Origin: Stappia indica
GTDB lineage: Bacteria > Pseudomonadota > Alphaproteobacteria > Rhizobiales > Stappiaceae
NCBI RefSeq assembly: GCF_001696535.1
Contig: NZ_MBQE01000001.1
Coordinates: 620,001-684,000, forward strand
DNA length: 64,000 bases
Direction: 5' to 3'
Shown here piece after piece: positions 1 through 9,985 of the stretch (position 1 is its first letter; the number at the start of each line of letters is the position of its first letter). The notes under the pieces were generated by a model. It saw only the letters and a list, made by a program, of their open reading frames with translations, had not been told where the DNA came from and made no database searches. The position numbers and the translations under genes are program-made.

Positions 1-983
1 GGCCGCTGCGCCTTGCCGTCCGGCATGTTCTCGACCAGGCCGATCACGCCGATGGCGTTGACCTTGGCCTTGCGGGCCGCCAGCGCATGCATCAGGCCGG
101 TCACGGCCGCCGCACCGCCCATGTCGCCCTTCATGTCCTCCATGGAGGCAGCCGGCTTGATGGAGATGCCACCGGTGTCGAAGACGACGCCCTTGCCGAT
201 GAAGGCAAGCGGGGCCGCATCCTTCTTGCCGCCGTTCCAGCGCATGATCACCATGCGCGGCGGGCTCTCCGAGCCCTGCGCCACGCCGAGCAGCGCATTC
301 ATCTTGAGCTTCTTCATCGCCTTCTCGTCGAGGATCTCGATCTCGACGCCGAGCTTGGAAAGCTCGCTGGCGCGGTTCGCGAATTCGACGGTGGTCAGCA
401 CGTTGGCCGGCTCGTTGACGAGGTCGCGCGCGAGCAGCGTGCCATCGCTCACCGCATCGGCATCGGCCCAGGCCTTCTTCGCCGCCTTGGCATCGTCCAC
501 CAGCAGCGACACCTTGACCGAACCGCCGGTCTCCTCGTCGTCGCCCTTCTTGCTCTTGTAGCGGTCGAAGACATAGGCGCGCAGCTTAATGCCCATGGCG
601 AAGGCCGCGGCATGGCCGGCCTCGACGGCCCCTGCCGGCGTCTCCAGCAGCACCTCGGCGGCCTTGGCCTTGCCGAGCTTGCCCATGACGGTGCCGCCGA
701 GCGCGGCCCACTCGTTGTCATCGAGCGCGGCAATGCCGCCGGCCTTGCCGAGACCGACGACGAGCAGGCGGTCGACGCCGAGACCGGCCGGCGCGAGAAG
801 ATCGAGCACGGTCTTCGACTTGCCGGAAAAGCCGGCGGTCTCAGCCGCACGCCGGATCAGGTCCTGCGCCCCCTCCCCAAGTCCGGCCGCGGTGGCGCCG
901 GTTGCCAGCTTGTCGTCGGCGAGAATGACGGCCACGCCCTTTTGCGGAGCGGCAGATTTGGAAAAGGAGATCTTGGGGAGCAA
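1..983 (-). CDS. pepA: Leucyl aminopeptidase PepA (M17), C-terminus outside window
   Basis: Cytosolic M17 metallo-aminopeptidase that removes N-terminal residues from peptides. Only the N-terminal ~327 codons are present; the gene runs off the left edge. The visible part holds the N-terminal regulatory domain and the start of the catalytic domain, with the di-metal-site stretch [14 protein letters not shown] followed by [11 protein letters not shown] and [11 protein letters not shown]. The NTDAEGR signature would lie just beyond the edge. I place the start at a TTG (reverse complement of 981-983) because GAGG sits about 7 bases upstream and this is the frame of the conserved protein; an ATG 12 bases further upstream is in another frame. 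Family membership is firm, the TTG start less so. Divergent from lptF. Confidence 0.9.
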   Translation of the reverse strand, partial: MLPKISFSKSAAPQKGVAVILADDKLATGATAAGLGEGAQDLIRRAAETAGFSGKSKTVLDLLAPAGLGVDRLLVVGLGKAGGIAALDDNEWAALGGTVMGKLGKAKAAEVLLETPAGAVEAGHAAAFAMGIKLRAYVFDRYKSKKGDDEETGGSVKVSLLVDDAKAAKKAWADADAVSDGTLLARDLVNEPANVLTTVEFANRASELSKLGVEIEILDEKAMKKLKMNALLGVAQGSESPPRMVIMRWNGGKKDAAPLAFIGKGVVFDTGGISIKPAASMEDMKGDMGGAAAVTGLMHALAARKAKVNAIGVIGLVENMPDGKAQR

Positions 984-1364
984 GGGAGAACCTCATGTCT
1001 GGCAGGAATGGAGGAGATTCGGGGCGGTTTGCCCGGCTCGCATCCGCCGCAGGTTCGCTGCGCGCCATGCCAGCCAGTAGGGCTCAACGCCCGAAATATC
1101 CTGATCCATCTAGAATGGTGCGTGTTTTCCCGCTCGGCAAGCGCCCTTGCCGCACTGACACGCCAGTTAATCCCCGGTTAACCCTTTTTCTTCTCGGAGT
1201 ATTTACCTAAAATGCCGCCTAATCGGATGCGGACCGGCGCCCGGCCGGCCCACGATGATGCGGACCGGACCTGCCTCCCCGCTCCCAAAGGCTCGCTGGC
1301 AGCCCTCGCCGGCAGCCGAAGACTTTCTGGCGCAAGCCCGGTGGGCTTACCGAACACGGATCTG
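984..1364. other. Divergent intergenic region pepA/lptF
   Basis: This 381-base stretch separates the divergently read pepA and lptF genes and must carry both promoters. A symmetric TTAA-N7-TTAA site is at 1167-1181, followed by a pyrimidine-rich run. The lptF frame stays open through 1212-1364, but those codons translate to a Pro/Arg/Ala-rich leader unlike any LptF N-terminus, so I treat them as untranslated. Confidence 0.5.
1167..1181. promoter_or_regulatory. Candidate CtrA-type box TTAA-N7-TTAA
   Basis: The sequence TTAATCCCCGGTTAA matches the full alphaproteobacterial CtrA consensus (two TTAA half-sites 7 bases apart) exactly, and is followed by CC. It lies about 185 bases before the lptF start and about 185 bases before the pepA start, so it could act on either gene. 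Binding is inferred only from the match. Confidence 0.45.
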
Positions 1365-2552
1365 ATGACGACCTTCGAACGGTATGTTTTCCGGCGCCTT
1401 GCCGCCGTCTTCCTGGTGACGCTGACGGCACTGGCCGGCGTCGTCTGGGCGACGCAGGCCTTGCGTCAGCTCGACCTGGTCACGGCGAAGGGCCAGACCA
1501 TCGTCCAGTTCATCGGCATGACGATGCTGGCCATGCCGTTCCTTGCACTCGCCATCGCGCCCTTCGCACTACTCATCGCCATGCTGGTGGTGCTCAACAC
1601 CCTGTCCAACGACAGCGAACTCATCGTCATCAACGCCTCCGGCGCCTCGCGCTCGGTGCTGCTGCGGCCGATTCTCGTATTCGCCGTTGTGATCAGCCTG
1701 TTCTGCGCCTCGCTGTCGCTGCTTTTCGCGCCCGCCGGTCTTGCCGCGCTGCGCGACGAGATCACCCAGGTGCGCGTCGATCTGGTTGCCAACATCGTCC
1801 GGCCCGGCCGCTTCATTGGCATCGAGGACGGGCTGACCTTCCATATCCGTAACCGCGGCGGCGACGGCCAGCTCGAAGGCCTGCTGATGCACGACGAGCG
1901 CGCCGACGACATCGTCTTCACCTACGAGGCCGCGCGCGGCCAGATCGTAGAGGCTGCCGACCGCACCCTACTGGTGATGCAGGACGGCACCATCCAGCGC
2001 CGCACCCGCGCCACGGGAAGCATCTCCATCGTCCGCTTCCAGTCCTATGCCTTCGACCTGTCGAGCATGGTGCCGACCGATACCGTCGCCACCTACAAGG
2101 CCAGCGAACGTTCGACGCTCGACCTGCTCGCCCCGGATCCAAACGACACCTATGCGTCCGAGAACCGCAACCGCCTGACCGCGGAGCTGCACGACCGGTT
2201 GAGCCAGCCGCTCTACCCGATAGCCTTCGCGCTCATCGTCTTCCTGTTTGCGGGCGAGCCGAAGACCACCCGGCAGAACCGCCACGCGGCGACCCTGACA
2301 GCGCTGGTGCTTGCGATTCTGCTGCGCACCGCCGGCTTCGGCATCCTGACGCTGGTGCCCGGCCTGCCCGTGGCGCGCTTTGCTCTCTATCTGCTGCCGC
2401 TGCTCGCCATCGTGCTGGTCGGCTGGATCATCGCCATGGGCCGCAAGCCGCGCTGGATGAACGCCCTTGGTGCGCTTGGCGAACGCATCGGCGACCGGAT
2501 CGAGGCCATCGTCGCCCGTCTCCAGGGCCACCAGCAGGGCGGGACCGCCTGA
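1365..2552 (+). CDS. lptF: LPS export permease LptF
   Basis: Inner-membrane subunit of the LptB2FG ABC transporter that extracts lipopolysaccharide and passes it to the periplasmic bridge. The 395-residue product has the YjgP/YjgQ layout: three N-terminal membrane segments (about 12-29, 46-76, 100-122), a periplasmic beta-jellyroll-like domain (about 130-290) and three C-terminal membrane segments. I chose ATG 1365 (MTTFERYVFRR) because LptF proteins begin right before the first helix; the frame stays open upstream to 1212. It overlaps lptG by one base (TGATG), so the two are probably translationally coupled. Order lptF-lptG-lptD is usual in Hyphomicrobiales. lptA, lptB, lptC and lptE are not in this window. 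Confidence 0.93.
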   Translation: MTTFERYVFRRLAAVFLVTLTALAGVVWATQALRQLDLVTAKGQTIVQFIGMTMLAMPFLALAIAPFALLIAMLVVLNTLSNDSELIVINASGASRSVLLRPILVFAVVISLFCASLSLLFAPAGLAALRDEITQVRVDLVANIVRPGRFIGIEDGLTFHIRNRGGDGQLEGLLMHDERADDIVFTYEAARGQIVEAADRTLLVMQDGTIQRRTRATGSISIVRFQSYAFDLSSMVPTDTVATYKASERSTLDLLAPDPNDTYASENRNRLTAELHDRLSQPLYPIAFALIVFLFAGEPKTTRQNRHAATLTALVLAILLRTAGFGILTLVPGLPVARFALYLLPLLAIVLVGWIIAMGRKPRWMNALGALGERIGDRIEAIVARLQGHQQGGTA

Positions 2553-3658
2553 TGCTCGCCTCGCTCCGCTCCGGCCATACGCTCGCCGTCTATTTCGCGC
2601 TGCGTTTCATCGCCTCGATTCTCGGCCTGTTTCTGCTCGCCGCCGTTCTGATCTTCATCTTCGACGCGCTCGAGCTGCTGCGCCGCGCCAGCGATCAGGA
2701 CGGGGCCAGCCTTGCGCGCATCGGCGCGATATCGCTCCTGCGCGTGCCGCAGCTGATGGAACAGGTCCTCCCCTTCGCCGTCCTGTTCGGCGCGATTGCC
2801 GCCTTCCTCGGCCTCAGCCGCAAGCTGGAACTGGTCGTCGCACGCGCGGCCGGCGTCTCGGTCTGGCAGTTCACCGCCCCGGCCCTCATCGTCGGCATCG
2901 GCATCGGCATCGGCGCGGTGCTCCTCTACAATCCGCTGGCCGTCGCGCTCCGCACCCAGTCGGACGAACTCGCCTCCGGCCTCTTCGGCCGTGAGCAGAA
3001 CTTCCTGCTGCAGACCACCGGCGACATCTGGCTGCGCCAGGACGGCAAGGACGGGGAATCGGTGCTGCACGCCAAGCAGATCCTCAACTCGGGAGAGCGG
3101 CTGCTCGGGGTCACCCTGTTCACCTTCGACCGGCAGGGCAGCTTCGTGGAACGGATCGAGGCGAGCGAGGCGACCCTGGGCGAAAAGATCTGGCGCCTGT
3201 CCGATGCCACGGTCTACTCGACCGACGGCGATCCGCAGACCTATGAGAGCTACACCGTCTCCACCTACCTCACCCCGACAGAGGTGCGCGAGAGCATCGC
3301 GGCGCCCGAATCCATCGGATTCTGGGACCTGCCGCGTGTGATCGAATTGTCACAGAGAGCCGGTTTGCCTGCATATCGTTATTCGCTTCAATATCAGACA
3401 CTTCTGGCAAGACCCGCGCTTTTGGCCGCAATGGTGCTGATTGCCGCCTGCGTTTCCCTGAGGGTTTCGAGGATGGGGGGTATCGGCCGCCTGATTCTGG
3501 GTGGAATCCTCGCCGGGTTCGTGCTTTACGTTCTGTCGGAGCTCGGCAAGGACCTGGGCGGTGCGGGAATCGTGCCGCCGTTCATCGCCGCGTGGGCACC
3601 TGGAGTGTTTGGAGTCTTGATGGGGATCACGATCCTCCTGCACCTGGAGGACGGCTGA
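2552..3658 (+). CDS. lptG: LPS export permease LptG
   Basis: Second permease of the LptB2FG transporter, paired with LptF in the inner membrane. The 368-residue protein has the same three-helix / periplasmic domain / three-helix architecture: hydrophobic segments at about 12-35, 60-85 and 100-125, then a soluble middle containing LASGLFGREQNFLLQ, then three helices near the end. Both ends are coupled: it starts in the TGATG shared with lptF, and its stop forms a second TGATG with lptD at 3656-3660. Assignment as LptG rather than a second LptF rests on order and on divergence from the upstream gene. Confidence 0.93.
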   Translation: MLASLRSGHTLAVYFALRFIASILGLFLLAAVLIFIFDALELLRRASDQDGASLARIGAISLLRVPQLMEQVLPFAVLFGAIAAFLGLSRKLELVVARAAGVSVWQFTAPALIVGIGIGIGAVLLYNPLAVALRTQSDELASGLFGREQNFLLQTTGDIWLRQDGKDGESVLHAKQILNSGERLLGVTLFTFDRQGSFVERIEASEATLGEKIWRLSDATVYSTDGDPQTYESYTVSTYLTPTEVRESIAAPESIGFWDLPRVIELSQRAGLPAYRYSLQYQTLLARPALLAAMVLIAACVSLRVSRMGGIGRLILGGILAGFVLYVLSELGKDLGGAGIVPPFIAAWAPGVFGVLMGITILLHLEDG

Positions 3659-6093
3659 TGGGTTCGGCCGTTTCGTCAGGCATGGCCGATCGGCAGAACC
3701 GCCCGTCCCGCGCTGATCGGGTGGGTGCGTCCCCGCGTGCGCGCGCGATTCGTGCCTCGCTGCTTGCCGGCACGCTGTTGTCCGGTGCTGCGCTCGCGCT
3801 CTTCTCCGGCGGAGCGCTTGCTCCCCATATGGCCCTTGCCCAGGACGGGGCTTTCGATTCTCTGGGCGCGCAGGTCGATCCGACCGAGCCGCTCCTGCTC
3901 GAAGCGACAGAGCTTCGCTACGATTTCGACCGGGACATCATCTCTGCTGTCGGCAATGTGCAGATCTATTATGGCGGCAACACGGTGGAGGCGGATCGGG
4001 TCGATTTCGACCGTCGCAACAACCGCCTGCGCGCCAACGGCAATGTTCGCCTGACAGAGCCGACCGGAAACGTCATTCGTGCCGGTTCCATGGAACTGTC
4101 GGACGACCTGCGCGACGGCTTCGCCAACTCCCTGCAGCTCGACACGCCGCAGCGCACCCGCTTCATCGCGGACGGTGCGCGCCGCGAGAACGGCAACCGC
4201 ACGACCTTCGACAACGGCCTGTACACGGTCTACACCAGCGACAAGAACCCGCCGAGCAAGCCGCCTCTCTGGCGCATCCGCGCCCAGACGATCGTCCACG
4301 ACCAGCAGGAACAGACGATCGAGTTCGAGAAGGCCTCGTTCGAGTTCTTCGGTCGTTCGCTCGTCTACCTGCCCTATCTGTCGATGCCGGATCCGAGCGT
4401 CAAGCGGAAGTCGGGCCTGCTGATTCCCAATTTCGTCTATGGCGACCGGGTGGGTGCAGGCATGCGCATCCCCTATTATTTCGCCATCGATCCGTCGCGC
4501 GACCTGCTGATCTCGGCCACGCCGCTCAGCAAGCAGGGCGTGCTCGGCCAGTTCGACTGGCGCCAGCGGCTGATGGACGGCGCGTATTCGATCCACGCTG
4601 CCGGCATCTTCCAGGCGCGCCCGGACGAGTACACCACGTCGAGCGGCAACCGCGACTTCCGCGGCGTGATCGCCTCGGAGGGCGAGTTCCACATCAATCA
4701 GCGCTGGAAATGGGGCTGGGACCTGTCCTGGCGCACTGACCGTTCGTTCCTGCGCGACTACAAGTTCGCACCGCTCGGCAATGCCAGCGACGTGTCGAAG
4801 ATCTACCTGACCGGACAGAGCGAGCGGAATCGCTTCGACCTGCGCGCCTATGCCTTCCGCATCTCGCAGGAGGACTATGCCGCCCTTCCCGCGCTCGATG
4901 CACCGGGCTTCATTCCCGTCGGCAGCCGCCTGCAGGACAAGCAGCCCTTCGTCCATCCGGTGCTCGACTGGAACTACATCTTCGAGAATCCGATCGCGGG
5001 TGGCGAACTGGCCCTCACGGGCAACCTGACCAGCCTGACCCGCGACCAGACCGACGCCATCGAGATCGGCGGCGTCACCCGCTTCCGCGGCGTCGAGGGC
5101 ACGTTCACCCGCGCCAGCCTGGAGGCCGAATGGCGCTCCACGCTGATCGACTCCTTCGGCCAGGTGTTCACGCCCTTCGCCTACGTGAAGGGCGACCTCT
5201 ACTTCCTGGCCTCGCAGGACAGGAACGTCGCCTCGATGACCGACGAGAGCTTCGTCGGGCGTATCATGCCGGCCGTCGGCCTCGACTATCGTTTCCCGTT
5301 CATCGGCACGTTCCAGGGCGGCAACCAGATCATCGAGCCGGTGGCCCAGGTCATCGTCCGACCGAACGAGACGCGCATCGGCGAGCTTCCGAACGAGGAT
5401 GCGCAGAGCATCGTCTTCGATTCCACGACGCTGTTCGAATACGACAAGTTCTCCGGCTTCGACCGCAGCGAAGGCGGTACCCGAACCAATGTCGGCCTGA
5501 AATACAGCCTGAACTTCGATCAGGGCTACCATGTCAGCGCCCTGTTCGGCCGCTCCTTCCATCTCGGCGGCACCAACTCGTTCAAGCAGGCCGACATTCT
5601 CGGCGCCACCACCAGTTCGGGGCTTGCCACCAATTACAGCGACTATGTCGGCAGCCTCTATTTCGACAGCCGGCAAGGCTTCCGGATGGGCGCGCAGGCG
5701 CGCTTCGATCACAAGAACTTCTCCGTTCGCCGCGCGCAGGTGGAAGCGACGGGCATTTACGGGCCGGTCACCGGCAACCTTGCCTATGCCTATCTGTCGC
5801 CGCAGCCGAACCTCGGCATCGCCACCCCGCGCGAGGAGGTCATCGGCTCGGCCAGCCTGCGGCTCCAGGAAAACTGGCGGCTCTTCGGCTCCGTGCGCTT
5901 CGACCTGGAGCGCCGCAACATGGTGCGCGACAGCTTCGGCGTCGGCTATGACGACGAGGGCTTCTCGGTCTCCTTCGCCTATTCGGAGGACCGCAGCCGC
6001 AACAATGGCCAGACGACCGACCGGCTGTTCTTCTTCCGGTTCGGCCTGCGCACGCTCGGCGACACGCAGTTCTCGACCAACGGAAACAACTAG
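3658..6093 (+). CDS. lptD: LPS-assembly outer-membrane protein LptD
   Basis: Outer-membrane translocon that inserts LPS into the outer leaflet, normally with LptE. The 811-residue product has a long basic N-region and a signal peptide ending near MALAQ (cleavage about residue 62), then an OstA-type beta-jellyroll with RYDFDRDIISAVGNV and GGNTVEADRVDFD (about 75-190), then the barrel domain (about 240-805) rich in alternating aromatic strands. Start 3658 is set by the TGATG overlap with lptG; a start at 3592 would run into lptG. The translation contains no cysteine, so it cannot form the disulfides that control E. coli LptD. surA follows about 300 bases on. Confidence 0.92.
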   Translation: MGSAVSSGMADRQNRPSRADRVGASPRARAIRASLLAGTLLSGAALALFSGGALAPHMALAQDGAFDSLGAQVDPTEPLLLEATELRYDFDRDIISAVGNVQIYYGGNTVEADRVDFDRRNNRLRANGNVRLTEPTGNVIRAGSMELSDDLRDGFANSLQLDTPQRTRFIADGARRENGNRTTFDNGLYTVYTSDKNPPSKPPLWRIRAQTIVHDQQEQTIEFEKASFEFFGRSLVYLPYLSMPDPSVKRKSGLLIPNFVYGDRVGAGMRIPYYFAIDPSRDLLISATPLSKQGVLGQFDWRQRLMDGAYSIHAAGIFQARPDEYTTSSGNRDFRGVIASEGEFHINQRWKWGWDLSWRTDRSFLRDYKFAPLGNASDVSKIYLTGQSERNRFDLRAYAFRISQEDYAALPALDAPGFIPVGSRLQDKQPFVHPVLDWNYIFENPIAGGELALTGNLTSLTRDQTDAIEIGGVTRFRGVEGTFTRASLEAEWRSTLIDSFGQVFTPFAYVKGDLYFLASQDRNVASMTDESFVGRIMPAVGLDYRFPFIGTFQGGNQIIEPVAQVIVRPNETRIGELPNEDAQSIVFDSTTLFEYDKFSGFDRSEGGTRTNVGLKYSLNFDQGYHVSALFGRSFHLGGTNSFKQADILGATTSSGLATNYSDYVGSLYFDSRQGFRMGAQARFDHKNFSVRRAQVEATGIYGPVTGNLAYAYLSPQPNLGIATPREEVIGSASLRLQENWRLFGSVRFDLERRNMVRDSFGVGYDDEGFSVSFAYSEDRSRNNGQTTDRLFFFRFGLRTLGDTQFSTNGNN

Positions 6094-6389
6094 GGACCGG
6101 ATGACGGCGGGTGACCTGCAACGCGGAGCGATGGCGCGCGGGGACAGGCCCCTCTCCCTCGCTGTCTCGCGGGCGCGTGAAGCGAGACCGCCGCTTTCGA
6201 CGGATTTTGGCCGTTTTCTGGTGTCACAGCAATTTGCACGATAGCATCGCTGATCAGGATGTCTGAAGGCAGGTGCACGCGCCTTCGCACATGTTGCCTC
6301 GACCCCCGACATCGCCATGCGGGGCTCGGCGAAACGAGAAGCGACGACACTGGACGCGCCAGCAATGGACGCGACGACAGGGGGAATGA

Positions 6390-7307
6390 ATGACTGCAAA
6401 GCGCTGGATGCTCGCGGGCCTGGCGGTTCTGGTCGCCGCCACCGTTTCCGGCGGACCGCTCGCCGCGCAGACCGCCATCAAGGTGATCGTGAACAACAAG
6501 CCGATCACGACCTATGACATCAATCAGAGAGCCAGCCTTCTGCGCCTCACCGGCAGCCGTGGCGGCGCCAAGCAGGCGACCGAAGAGCTCATCGACGAAG
6601 TCCTGAAGATGCAGGAGGCCGAACGGGCCGGCATACGCGTCACCAAGGCCGATGTCGACGAGGCCTATGGCCAGCTCGCCAGCCGCGTGAAGCTCACGCC
6701 GGCGCGCCTCACCCAGGCGCTCAACCAATCGGGCGTGAAGGCCGATACCATGCGCCAGCGCATCCAGGCCGAAATCGCCTGGGGCCAGCTGCTGCGCGCC
6801 CGCTTCCAGTCCGAAGTGCGGATCTCCGAATCCGACGTGATCGCCGCCCTGCGCAAGCAGGAGGACAAGAGCAGCGACACCAGCATGGAATACCGGATCC
6901 AGCCGATCATCTTCGTCGTGCCGGCCAAGACCGGCACCAGCGGCAAGAATCAGCGCCGCCGCGATGTCGATACCTTCCGCTCGCGCTTCTCGTCCTGCAA
7001 CGAGGCCCAGACGCTCGCCAGCGAGTTCCGCGAAGTGGTGGTGATGCCGATGGTCACCCGTCTCGAGACGGAGGTTCCCGCCCCGCTCAAGGAAGCTCTC
7101 GACAAGACTGCCGTCGGCAAGGTGACGACCGCCCAGGACACCTCCAAGGGCCTGGAGGTCTATGCCGTCTGCGACAAGCGCGAGATCGCCAGCAACGCCG
7201 CGGCGCGGATGGAGGTCGAGGACGAGCTGCGCAACAAGGAAGGCGAGCAGATGAGCCGCCGCTACATGCGCGAACTGCGCAGCCGCGCCATCATCGACTA
7301 CCGCTGA
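6390..7307 (+). CDS. surA: SurA-like periplasmic chaperone
   Basis: Probable periplasmic chaperone for outer-membrane proteins such as LptD encoded just upstream. It has a signal peptide (hydrophobic core [15 protein letters not shown], likely cleavage after PLAAQ, about residue 27) and then a SurA N-terminal domain (about 30-165) with [20 protein letters not shown]. The remaining ~130 residues occupy the place of a parvulin domain but look degenerate; I see no standard parvulin motif. Two cysteines (SSCNEA, AVCDKRE) could form a disulfide. At 305 residues it is much shorter than E. coli SurA (428, two parvulin domains), so isomerase activity should not be assumed. pdxA starts 14 bases after the stop. 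Confidence 0.8.
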   Translation: MTAKRWMLAGLAVLVAATVSGGPLAAQTAIKVIVNNKPITTYDINQRASLLRLTGSRGGAKQATEELIDEVLKMQEAERAGIRVTKADVDEAYGQLASRVKLTPARLTQALNQSGVKADTMRQRIQAEIAWGQLLRARFQSEVRISESDVIAALRKQEDKSSDTSMEYRIQPIIFVVPAKTGTSGKNQRRRDVDTFRSRFSSCNEAQTLASEFREVVVMPMVTRLETEVPAPLKEALDKTAVGKVTTAQDTSKGLEVYAVCDKREIASNAAARMEVEDELRNKEGEQMSRRYMRELRSRAIIDYR

Positions 7308-7321
7308 GCCGACCGGACCGC

Positions 7322-8341
7322 ATGCGCGCCAGTATCAAGCCCCTCGCCGTCACCATGGGTGACCCCGGCGGCATCGGTCCCGATGTCGCCCTTCTTGCCT
7401 GGAACGAGCGGGTGAAGCGCGAGCTTCCCCCCTTCTATGTCCTGGCCGATCCCGCGTTCCTCGCCTCGCGCGCCGCCCTGCTCGGGCTCGATGTGCCGAT
7501 TGCCGAAGTTGCCCCGGGCGAAGCGCTGGAAGCCTGGAGCGAGCACCTGCCCGTCGTTCCGCTCGGCATGAGCGTGCCGGACCGTCCCGGCATCGCCGAC
7601 CCCGGAACCGCTGCTGCCGTCATCGCCTCGATCGACCGCGCCGTCGCGGACACCCAGGCGGGTATCGCCGCCGGCGTCGTGACCAATCCGATCCAGAAGA
7701 AGGCGCTCTACGACGCCGGCTTCACCCATCCAGGGCACACCGAGTATCTCGGCGAACTGGCGCAGCGTGCGGGTGCGATGGACGCAACCCCGGTGATGCT
7801 GCTCGCCGGCCCCGAGCTGTTGGTCGTGCCGGTCACGGTGCATATCCCGCTGCACAACGTGCCGAAGATGCTGACCACCAGCCTCATCGTGAATGTTGGC
7901 CGGGTGGTTCACCAGGATCTGGTGCGCCGCTTCCGCATCAAGGCCCCGCGCATCGCCATTGCCGGCCTGAACCCGCATGCGGGCGAAGGCGGCGCGCTCG
8001 GCTTCGAGGACGACGAGATCGTCGCCCCGGCCGTGGCCGAGTTGCGCTCCATGGGCATCGATGTGCAGGGGCCCCTGCCCGCCGACACGATGTTCCACGC
8101 CGAAGCCCGTGCCGGCTACGACTGTGCGCTGGCCATGTATCATGATCAGGCGCTGATCCCGGCCAAGACGCTGGCCTTCCACGATGCGGTCAACGCGACG
8201 CTCGGCCTGCCCTTTGTGCGCACCTCTCCGGACCACGGCACGGCCCTTGGCATCGCCGGCACCGGCAGCGCCCGCCCGGACAGCTTTGCTGCCGCCGTCA
8301 GGCTGGCCGCCGTTCTGGCGGATCCGGGCCTCATCGAATGA
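7322..8341 (+). CDS. pdxA: 4-hydroxythreonine-4-phosphate dehydrogenase
   Basis: Pyridoxal-phosphate biosynthesis enzyme oxidising 4-phosphohydroxy-L-threonine (NAD and divalent metal dependent). Visible motifs: the N-terminal [25 protein letters not shown], the metal-ligand region [21 protein letters not shown] and [13 protein letters not shown]. At 339 residues it has the usual family length. It is followed by rsmA with a 4-base ATGA overlap, an arrangement (surA-pdxA-rsmA) also known from enterobacteria, which supports all three assignments. Confidence 0.95.
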   Translation: MRASIKPLAVTMGDPGGIGPDVALLAWNERVKRELPPFYVLADPAFLASRAALLGLDVPIAEVAPGEALEAWSEHLPVVPLGMSVPDRPGIADPGTAAAVIASIDRAVADTQAGIAAGVVTNPIQKKALYDAGFTHPGHTEYLGELAQRAGAMDATPVMLLAGPELLVVPVTVHIPLHNVPKMLTTSLIVNVGRVVHQDLVRRFRIKAPRIAIAGLNPHAGEGGALGFEDDEIVAPAVAELRSMGIDVQGPLPADTMFHAEARAGYDCALAMYHDQALIPAKTLAFHDAVNATLGLPFVRTSPDHGTALGIAGTGSARPDSFAAAVRLAAVLADPGLIE

Positions 8342-9180
8342 GCCAGATCGACGACCTGCCGCCATTGCGGGATGTCATCCGCACTCATGAGCTGCAGGCC
8401 CGCAAGTCGCTGGGGCAGAACTTCCTGCTCGACCTCAACCTGACGCTCAAGGTCGCCCGCACCGCCGGGGACCTCAGCGACTGCACGGTGCTGGAAGTCG
8501 GCCCCGGCCCCGGCGGCCTGACCCGCGCGTTGCTGGTCGCAGGCGCTGGGCGCGTCGTCGCCGTCGAGAAGGACCCGCGCTGCCTGCCGGCCCTTGCAGA
8601 GATTTCCGCCCGCTATCCCGGGCGGCTGGAGGTGCTGGAGGCCGACGCGCTGACCATCGACCTTGAGCGCATCGCCGACGGCGGGCCGCTGAAGATCGTC
8701 GCAAACCTCCCTTACAATGTCGGGACCCAGCTGCTCGTCGACTGGATCACCAGCGCGAACTGGCCCCCGGTCTGGCAGTCGCTGACGCTGATGTTCCAGA
8801 AGGAAGTGGCCGAACGCATCGTCGCCGCACCCGGCAGCAAAGCCTACGGCCGCCTCGGCGTGCTGGCCGGCTGGCGCTGCCACGCAACGCTTGCCTTCGA
8901 GGTCGGCCCCAAGGCCTTCACGCCCCCGCCGAAGGTCACCTCGGCCATCGTCCACCTGACACCGCGCAAGGCGCCGCTCGATTGCGACCTGAAGGCGCTG
9001 GAGCGGCTCACCGCCGCCGCCTTCGGCCAGCGCCGCAAGATGCTGCGCGCCAGCCTCAAGCCGCTCGCCGCCGATGCCGAAGCGCGCATCGCCGCTGCCG
9101 GCATCGAGCCCACCATGCGAGCCGAGCAGCTGGAGATCGCCGACTTCGTCAAGCTGGCGAACGCCTTCGCGGCCGGCTGA
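8338..9180 (+). CDS. rsmA: 16S rRNA dimethyladenosine transferase RsmA (KsgA)
   Basis: SAM-dependent enzyme that dimethylates the two adjacent adenosines in the 3' hairpin of 16S rRNA during 30S maturation. The 280-residue protein shows [10 protein letters not shown] near the N-terminus, the SAM-binding loop [16 protein letters not shown] (about 51-66), the acidic VAVEKDPRC, and the catalytic ANLPYNV (about 122-128). The C-terminal helical domain is complete. Start overlaps the pdxA stop (ATGA). A bidirectional terminator follows at 9209-9235. Confidence 0.96.
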   Translation: MSQIDDLPPLRDVIRTHELQARKSLGQNFLLDLNLTLKVARTAGDLSDCTVLEVGPGPGGLTRALLVAGAGRVVAVEKDPRCLPALAEISARYPGRLEVLEADALTIDLERIADGGPLKIVANLPYNVGTQLLVDWITSANWPPVWQSLTLMFQKEVAERIVAAPGSKAYGRLGVLAGWRCHATLAFEVGPKAFTPPPKVTSAIVHLTPRKAPLDCDLKALERLTAAAFGQRRKMLRASLKPLAADAEARIAAAGIEPTMRAEQLEIADFVKLANAFAAG

Positions 9181-9208
9181 AACGCCTCAATGCAGTCTGC
9201 AAGACATG

Positions 9209-9235
9209 AAAAAGGCGCCTCGACGGGCGCCTTTT
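9209..9235. terminator. Bidirectional terminator between rsmA and gmk
   Basis: A 10-bp stem, AAAAGGCGCC paired with GGCGCCTTTT, with a TCGACG loop. It has a T-run on both strands, so it can end both the plus-strand rsmA transcript and the minus-strand gmk transcript that converge here. Confidence 0.85.
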
Positions 9236-9268
9236 GTGCTTCTTCAAGGTGCTTTACGGCAGCGCGGC

Positions 9269-9964
9269 TCAGGCCTCGCCGGTCTCCCGCTTCAGATCCT
9301 CGAGCATACCCTCGATGAAGGGACCGATGGCCGGGCTGCGCTCGCGGCGCAGCCGCTCGGCGCGCAGGATCGACAGCGCCCCGCCGAACGCGGTCTGCAG
9401 GTCGTCATTGACGATCACGTAATCGTAGTCCTGCCAGTGCTTCATCTCGCCGACCGCGGTCTGCAGGCGCCGCTTGATGACATCGTCCGCATCCTCAGCC
9501 CGGCGGTGGAGGCGCGACTTCATCTCGGCGATGGATGGCGGCAGGATGAACAGCGACACCACGTCGGGCCGCATCTTCTCGTAGAGCTGGAATGTGCCCT
9601 GGATGTCGATGTCGAAGAGGACGTCGCGCCCTCCGGCCAGCGCTTCCTCCACCGGATCGCGCGGCGTGCCGTAATAGTTGCCGTGCACCTCGGCCCATTC
9701 CAGCAGCTCGCCGCGGTCGCGCATCTGCTCGAAACGCTCGCGCGAGATGAAGTGGTAGTGTACGCCGTCGATCTCGCTCGACCGGCGTGGCCGCGTGGTG
9801 ACGGACACGGAGAGCTCGAGGCTGTCCTTCTCCCGGTCGAGAAGCTGACGAGCGATGGTCGACTTGCCCGCACCCGACGGCGAAGACAAGACCAGCATCA
9901 GCCCGCGCCGACGCGCAGCCGCCTCACTCGATGTCACAACCGTTCCGCCGGCCGTTGTCGTCAT
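9269..9964 (-). CDS. gmk: Guanylate kinase
   Basis: Phosphorylates GMP to GDP with ATP. The 231-residue sequence has the P-loop SSPSGAGKST (about 27-36), the GMP-binding stretch SVSVTTRPRR and EIDGVHYHFI, then WAEVHGNYYGTP and the lid region. It is slightly longer at the N-terminus (about 20 extra residues, TTTAGGTVVTSSEAAARRR) than the minimal enzyme. It is the last gene of the minus-strand block; yicC lies 21 bases upstream, and the pairing yicC-gmk is widespread. Confidence 0.96.
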   Translation of the reverse strand: MTTTAGGTVVTSSEAAARRRGLMLVLSSPSGAGKSTIARQLLDREKDSLELSVSVTTRPRRSSEIDGVHYHFISRERFEQMRDRGELLEWAEVHGNYYGTPRDPVEEALAGGRDVLFDIDIQGTFQLYEKMRPDVVSLFILPPSIAEMKSRLHRRAEDADDVIKRRLQTAVGEMKHWQDYDYVIVNDDLQTAFGGALSILRAERLRRERSPAIGPFIEGMLEDLKRETGEA

Positions 9965-9985
9965 GCCCCTGCCCCGTTGGTGCTG

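Noticed and set aside
3676-6399. Very long open frame antisense to lptD (~900 codons)
   Set aside because: It is a GC-driven antisense shadow of lptD; its translation has low-complexity Arg/Ala/Glu composition with no domain, while lptD is intact.
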